From NCBI GenBank assembly GCA_016867505.1, contig VGJH01000034.1:1-8851 (forward strand): 8,851 nt of DNA, in the 5' to 3' direction. The notes below the pieces were generated by a model. It was not told the origin of the DNA. It saw only the letters and a program-made list of their open reading frames with translations, and ran no database searches. This document shows positions 6,098 to 8,851 of the stretch, piece after piece (positions within the stretch are counted from its first letter, which is position 1; each line of letters opens with the position of its first letter). The translations under genes and the position numbers were made by a program. The stretch comes from Candidatus Bathyarchaeota archaeon (GTDB taxonomy: Archaea; Thermoproteota; Bathyarchaeia; TCS64).

Positions 6098-6454
6098 TTA
6101 ACTAGGTCCCTTCAATTCCTTTTGAAGGGTTTCCTGTAATCCTTGTAATTTCTCTTTAGTTTTCTCTTCTTGTTTTTCGAGAACTTTTGCTCTCATTTCA
6201 AGAAAATCCTTCTTCTCTTTTAATTCTTTAATAACACTTGATTTTTCTTTTTCTACTAAAACTGCTCCCACTGATTTGTAGACTTTAACACCATCAGGTA
6301 ACTCTTCTAATGTTTTCAAAGCTTTTTCAGTTTCAGCATCGTCAAGTTCAATTCTTTGTTTCTGGCTTAACAATTGTTGCATTGTGTTTTGTAATTGCTG
6401 AAGTCTAGCAATTCTTTCTTGAACATTAGCTGGAAGCTGAGATATATCTGACAT
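6098..6454 (-). CDS. pfdB: Prefoldin subunit beta
   Basis: This is the beta subunit of the hexameric prefoldin (two alpha, four beta) that captures unfolded proteins with coiled-coil tentacles and passes them to the thermosome. The 118-residue product has a first coiled coil (SQLPANVQERIARLQQLQNTMQQ onward, residues 5-50), a beta hairpin GVKVYKSVGAVLVEKEK (55-71) and a second lysine/glutamate-rich coiled coil to near the end. Length is normal. I use the ATG at 6454; an in-frame TTG at 6466 would add MADK. Neither has a strong Shine-Dalgarno, so the message may have a very short leader. The stop is three bases from the stop of the convergent PAC2 gene, so the two 3' ends must overlap as antisense RNA. 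Chaperone neighbours fit a protein quality-control setting. Confidence 0.93.
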   Translation of the reverse strand: MSDISQLPANVQERIARLQQLQNTMQQLLSQKQRIELDDAETEKALKTLEELPDGVKVYKSVGAVLVEKEKSSVIKELKEKKDFLEMRAKVLEKQEEKTKEKLQGLQETLQKELKGPS

Positions 6455-6482
6455 TTTATCAGCCAATAGTAGAATTGCACTA

Positions 6483-6503
6483 GCTTAAATCTATTTATTT
6501 TAA
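6483..6503 (-). promoter_or_regulatory. TATA-like region of prefoldin beta
   Basis: The minus strand has TTAAAATAAATAGATTTAAG, with two overlapping TATA-like candidates. The upstream one predicts a start near 6471 and a leader of less than 20 bases. The gap from the upstream gene is only about 60 bases, so read-through from the YkgJ-type gene is also possible. Confidence 0.3.
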
Positions 6504-6518
6504 GAAATTAAAAATACA

Positions 6519-7055
6519 TTAACTCACAAGCATAGTAATAAAGGGAATCCATTTTTTTTTATTTAAATCAAAAAACCAAGCCTCGTTTATGTTGTTTAAT
6601 AACTTTAAAGTTATTTGAGTAATTTGAGGATAATTTTCATTTTCTTCTTGAATGCTAAATGAATCAATATGAACGTTATTTTGAGGAAAATTTGATTTTA
6701 GTTTGTAAAGAGCGGTACATGTAAAATCTATTGTTTTTATAATTTCATTATTTTGATTAATTGTAGGGATAAGAGGATAAGCCCTGCATATAGCTGGTCT
6801 ATAAGACCATATAACACATCCACCAAACTTTCTGTGTGGACAAATCATTTTATTCATTTGGTAAGCAAAAATTTTAAAATCGTTTTTTCTGGGGTCATCG
6901 CCAAGTCCATAAGCCGGTGAGATTTCGCTTTTTTTAAATAAATTTGTCTCATTAGGGAATAAGGGTAATCCTTTTTTTACGCCTTGCCTTTCAATTAATA
7001 ACCGATTACAGCATTCTCCGCAGTTTATGCATTTATAATAAATTCTTTCACTCAA
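6519..7055 (-). CDS. YkgJ-family cysteine cluster protein
   Basis: This 178-residue protein carries the CxxCxxCC signature of the YkgJ/UPF0153 family (CINCGECC, residues 9-16), followed by CPHRKFGGC (72-80), the RPAICRAYP motif (86-94) and a later Cys in FTCTALY (113). These eight cysteines very likely bind zinc or an iron-sulphur cluster. The family has no established biochemical function, and none is assigned here. Residues beyond about 120 are not recognisable. It starts at a TTG (MSERIYYKC); a TAG three codons further upstream excludes a longer frame with a better start. Only a weak AGG precedes it. It lies between tRNA-Phe and prefoldin beta and reads in the same direction. Confidence 0.85.
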   Translation of the reverse strand: MSERIYYKCINCGECCNRLLIERQGVKKGLPLFPNETNLFKKSEISPAYGLGDDPRKNDFKIFAYQMNKMICPHRKFGGCVIWSYRPAICRAYPLIPTINQNNEIIKTIDFTCTALYKLKSNFPQNNVHIDSFSIQEENENYPQITQITLKLLNNINEAWFFDLNKKKWIPFITMLVS

Positions 7056-7119
7056 ATCTATGGCCTATGGATGTAATAAAATATTTTGTTATAGATAAAT
7101 TATTTTGAATAAATAAGTA

Positions 7120-7193
7120 TGCCGCTGGTGTGATTTGAACACACAACCCCTCGGTCTTCAGCCGAGCGCTCTCCCAGGCTGAGCTACAGCGGC
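7120..7193 (-). tRNA. tRNA-Phe(GAA)
   Basis: The 74-base cloverleaf is complete: acceptor GCCGCTG/CAGCGGC with discriminator A, D arm GCTC/GAGC with GG in the loop, anticodon arm CTCGG-CTGAAGA-CCGAG giving anticodon GAA, variable loop GGGTT, and T arm GTGTG-TTCAAAT-CACAC. All stems are fully paired. There is no intron and no encoded CCA, which is usual for many archaea. GC content is about 62%, below what hyperthermophiles show, so a mesophilic or moderately thermophilic host is likely. Confidence 0.97.
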
Positions 7194-7218
7194 GCGTTAA
7201 CCATTACGCATCTTGTTT

Positions 7219-7227
7219 TTATATAAA
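7219..7227 (-). promoter_or_regulatory. TATA box of tRNA-Phe
   Basis: The minus strand reads CTTTATATAAAAA. The box centre is 30 bases before the mature 5' end, predicting a start about five bases upstream of the tRNA. This is the clearest promoter in the window and supports an archaeal host. Confidence 0.7.
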
Positions 7228-7237
7228 GATTTTTCCT

Positions 7238-7266
7238 AAAAAAGCTAAACTTAGTAGATTTAAAAA
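7238..7266 (-). terminator. T-run terminator region of the hydrogenase gene
   Basis: Two T-runs on the minus strand, five T residues at 7266-7262 and six at 7243-7238, follow the hydrogenase stop within 36 bases and precede the tRNA TATA box. They fit archaeal U-tract termination. Confidence 0.45.
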
Positions 7267-7273
7267 TGAGTTT

Positions 7274-8851
7274 TTAGTATCCACAATGCTTTCGGGGTTT
7301 GTATGTTGTATGTAACAATTCGTGACTTTTTTTGCTATATGGTTCACCTAAAAATTCTTTATAAATTTTAATCACCGATTCATTTTCATGGCTTTTTCTT
7401 TTTGGTAAAGTCTTATCCAAGTTGTAGATACCTTGAGATCGTTCTTTTAAAATTTGTAATCTATTTGATTTTTCATTGTTTACTGGTTGTCCTCCTCCAC
7501 CGATACACCCACCAGGACATGCCATTATTTCAACAAAATCATATTTTTTTGTTTCATTTAAGATAGATTCAATTAATTTCCTTGCATTTCCAAGTCCACT
7601 TGTTACAGCCACATTATATTGAGTACCAGCAATGTTAATTGAAGATTCTCGCACTCCAGTTAATCCTCTGACTTCTTTATATTCTAGACTCCTGATTTCT
7701 TTTTTATCCAATAATTCACTAACTGTTCTAAGAGCTGCTTCCATTACTCCCCCAGAATTAGCAAAAATTGCTGCTGCACCAGTGCTTGAGCCTAATGGAT
7801 CATCAGGGTAATCGTTTGGTAATGATTCAAAATCAATCCCTGATTCTTTAATCATTTTTACTAACTCTCTTGTAGTAATAACATAATCAACATCGTTAAT
7901 TCCATCTACTCGGAGTTCGGTCCTATTACATTCTTGTTTTTTTGCTGTGCAAGGCATAATGCTTGTAACAGATATTTGATTCAAATCGATACCATTTTTT
8001 TTGCCATAATAATATTTTGCCAATGCACCTAACATTTCATGAGGAGATTTACATGTACTTATCTTGGATAATAACTGAGGATAAAATAATTCAGCAAAAT
8101 TTATCCAACTTGGACAACAGCTAGTAAATAGAGGTAGGTTTCCATTTTTAATCCGATGAATGAATTCTGTCCCTTCCTCAAGTATCGTCAAATCAGCACC
8201 AAAATTCGTATCAAATACTTTTTTAAATCCTAATTTTCTTAGAGCTGAAACTATTTTTCCAGTAGTAATTTCTCCAGGTTTAAATCCGAACTCTTCACCA
8301 ATAGCAGCTCTTGTAGCTGGAGCAAATTGTGCAATAGTGAATTTCTCTGCTGCTAATTCGTTATATATGTTTGTTATGTCATTATGCTCACTCAATGCAG
8401 CAGTAGGGCAGCTTAAGACGCATTGACCACAGCTTACACATTTAGTTTCAGCTAGGTCAACATTGTAAGGAGTATTCACTTTGCTGTCGTATCCACGAAA
8501 AGAATAGTCGATTGAATTGACTGTCTGGATTTCCCCACAAACTGAGACACAACGGCCACAAAGAATGCAATAATCTAAATCCCTGTTTATGTATTTACTT
8601 TCTGGATGCTTCTCTTTTTTTACTGAATTTCTATTAAATTTAAGTTCTCTTAAACCAAAATCAGATGCAATTCTTTGTAACTCGCACTCTTGGTTCTTAT
8701 AACATGTCTGACAATCAGCTGGATGTTCACTTAATATTAATTGAAGTATAGCCTTACGTGATTCTCTAACAGCTGGAGTATTTGTTAATACTTTCATCCC
8801 TTCACGTATTGGTAGCATACACGACGCAGGTAACCCTTTAATTCCTTCAAC
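7274..8851 (-). CDS. hydA: [FeFe]-hydrogenase catalytic subunit, group A (N-terminus off the window)
   Basis: The frame stays open to the right edge, so the true start is outside; 525 residues are visible. An internal ATG at 8818 is not the start, because the residues before it (VEGIKGLPASC) continue the [2Fe-2S] ferredoxin domain and include its last cysteine. Counting from the edge, there follow a His-Cys3 [4Fe-4S] site (HPADCQTCYKNQEC, 43-56), two ferredoxin clusters (CILCGRCVSVC, 95-105; CVSCGQCVLSC, 138-148) and the H-cluster domain with TSCCPSW (243-249), MPCTAKKQE (299-307) and EIMACPGGCIGGGGQP (441-456). The proton-transfer Cys and the acidic and Ser positions (LTILEEGTEF, KSPHEM) are kept, as is the small-subunit-like C-terminal part. 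The enzyme interconverts protons and H2. The layout fits HndD/HydA of electron-bifurcating complexes or a ferredoxin-linked CpI-like enzyme; upstream genes would decide. The C-terminus ends oddly with KHCGY. Confidence 0.95.
   Translation of the reverse strand, partial: VEGIKGLPASCMLPIREGMKVLTNTPAVRESRKAILQLILSEHPADCQTCYKNQECELQRIASDFGLRELKFNRNSVKKEKHPESKYINRDLDYCILCGRCVSVCGEIQTVNSIDYSFRGYDSKVNTPYNVDLAETKCVSCGQCVLSCPTAALSEHNDITNIYNELAAEKFTIAQFAPATRAAIGEEFGFKPGEITTGKIVSALRKLGFKKVFDTNFGADLTILEEGTEFIHRIKNGNLPLFTSCCPSWINFAELFYPQLLSKISTCKSPHEMLGALAKYYYGKKNGIDLNQISVTSIMPCTAKKQECNRTELRVDGINDVDYVITTRELVKMIKESGIDFESLPNDYPDDPLGSSTGAAAIFANSGGVMEAALRTVSELLDKKEIRSLEYKEVRGLTGVRESSINIAGTQYNVAVTSGLGNARKLIESILNETKKYDFVEIMACPGGCIGGGGQPVNNEKSNRLQILKERSQGIYNLDKTLPKRKSHENESVIKIYKEFLGEPYSKKSHELLHTTYKPRKHCGY

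Noticed and set aside
7120..7193. tRNA-Phe as an attachment site of an integrated element
   Set aside because: No integrase gene and no repeat of the tRNA 3' end is seen in the window; the genes on the 3' side are core genes.
8160..8426. Open frame of 88 codons on the plus strand within the hydrogenase gene
   Set aside because: It is antisense to the conserved H-cluster domain, resembles no family, and has no separate promoter; it is a shadow of the real gene.
8816..8818. ATG at 8818 as the hydrogenase start
   Set aside because: The frame is open through the window edge, and the residues before it continue the [2Fe-2S] domain including its final cysteine; starting here would cut the domain.

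Overview
This 8.85 kb window is AT-rich chromosomal DNA from an archaeon. The evidence is the N-terminus of archaeal/eukaryotic-type elongation factor 2, prefoldin beta, a PAC2-family proteasome assembly chaperone, an AbrB-PhoU fusion regulator, an archaeal-type tRNA-Phe without encoded CCA, and TATA-like boxes placed about 25 bases before plausible transcription starts. Low GC, a tRNA of only about 62% GC (not hyperthermophilic) and a complete [FeFe]-hydrogenase catalytic module suggest a mesophilic anaerobe. An Asgard archaeon, or another uncultured lineage near Asgard/TACK, is my best guess, but it is not proven by the sequence.

Layout, left to right. All genes read leftward (minus strand) except the PAC2 gene. 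Bases 1-155 hold the 5' end of EF-2, which runs off the left edge. Bases 156-479 are a non-coding stretch of 324 bases carrying the EF-2 promoter and several palindromes. The AbrB-PhoU regulator is at 480-1526. A two-gene ECF transporter operon follows: the EcfT membrane subunit (1636-2430) overlaps by 4 bases the end of a double EcfA ATPase (2427-4163, or 4211 with an alternative start). A DHH/DHHA1 phosphoesterase (4297-5280) diverges from the PAC2 chaperone (5375-6094, plus strand) across a compact shared promoter. PAC2 converges on prefoldin beta (6098-6454) with only 3 bases between stop codons. A YkgJ-type cysteine-cluster protein (6519-7055) and tRNA-Phe(GAA) (7120-7193) come next. The window ends inside a large [FeFe]-hydrogenase (7274 to beyond 8851), whose N-terminus lies off the right edge.

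How the genes fit together. Much of the window is information processing and protein quality control: EF-2, tRNA-Phe, prefoldin and a proteasome chaperone. The ECF module powers uptake of a vitamin or metal whose substrate-binding S subunit is not encoded here. The hydrogenase links this core region to fermentative or syntrophic H2 metabolism. It has all ligand motifs for the H-cluster, the His-Cys3 cluster and two ferredoxin-type [4Fe-4S] clusters, so it looks functional.

I found no mobile element, CRISPR array, rRNA or recognisable riboswitch. Most of the window is ordinary archaeal housekeeping. The items most worth a second look are the archaeal [FeFe]-hydrogenase, the palindrome-rich EF-2 leader, the Gln-rich tail on PAC2, the orphan ECF module, and the repeated use of TTG start codons.
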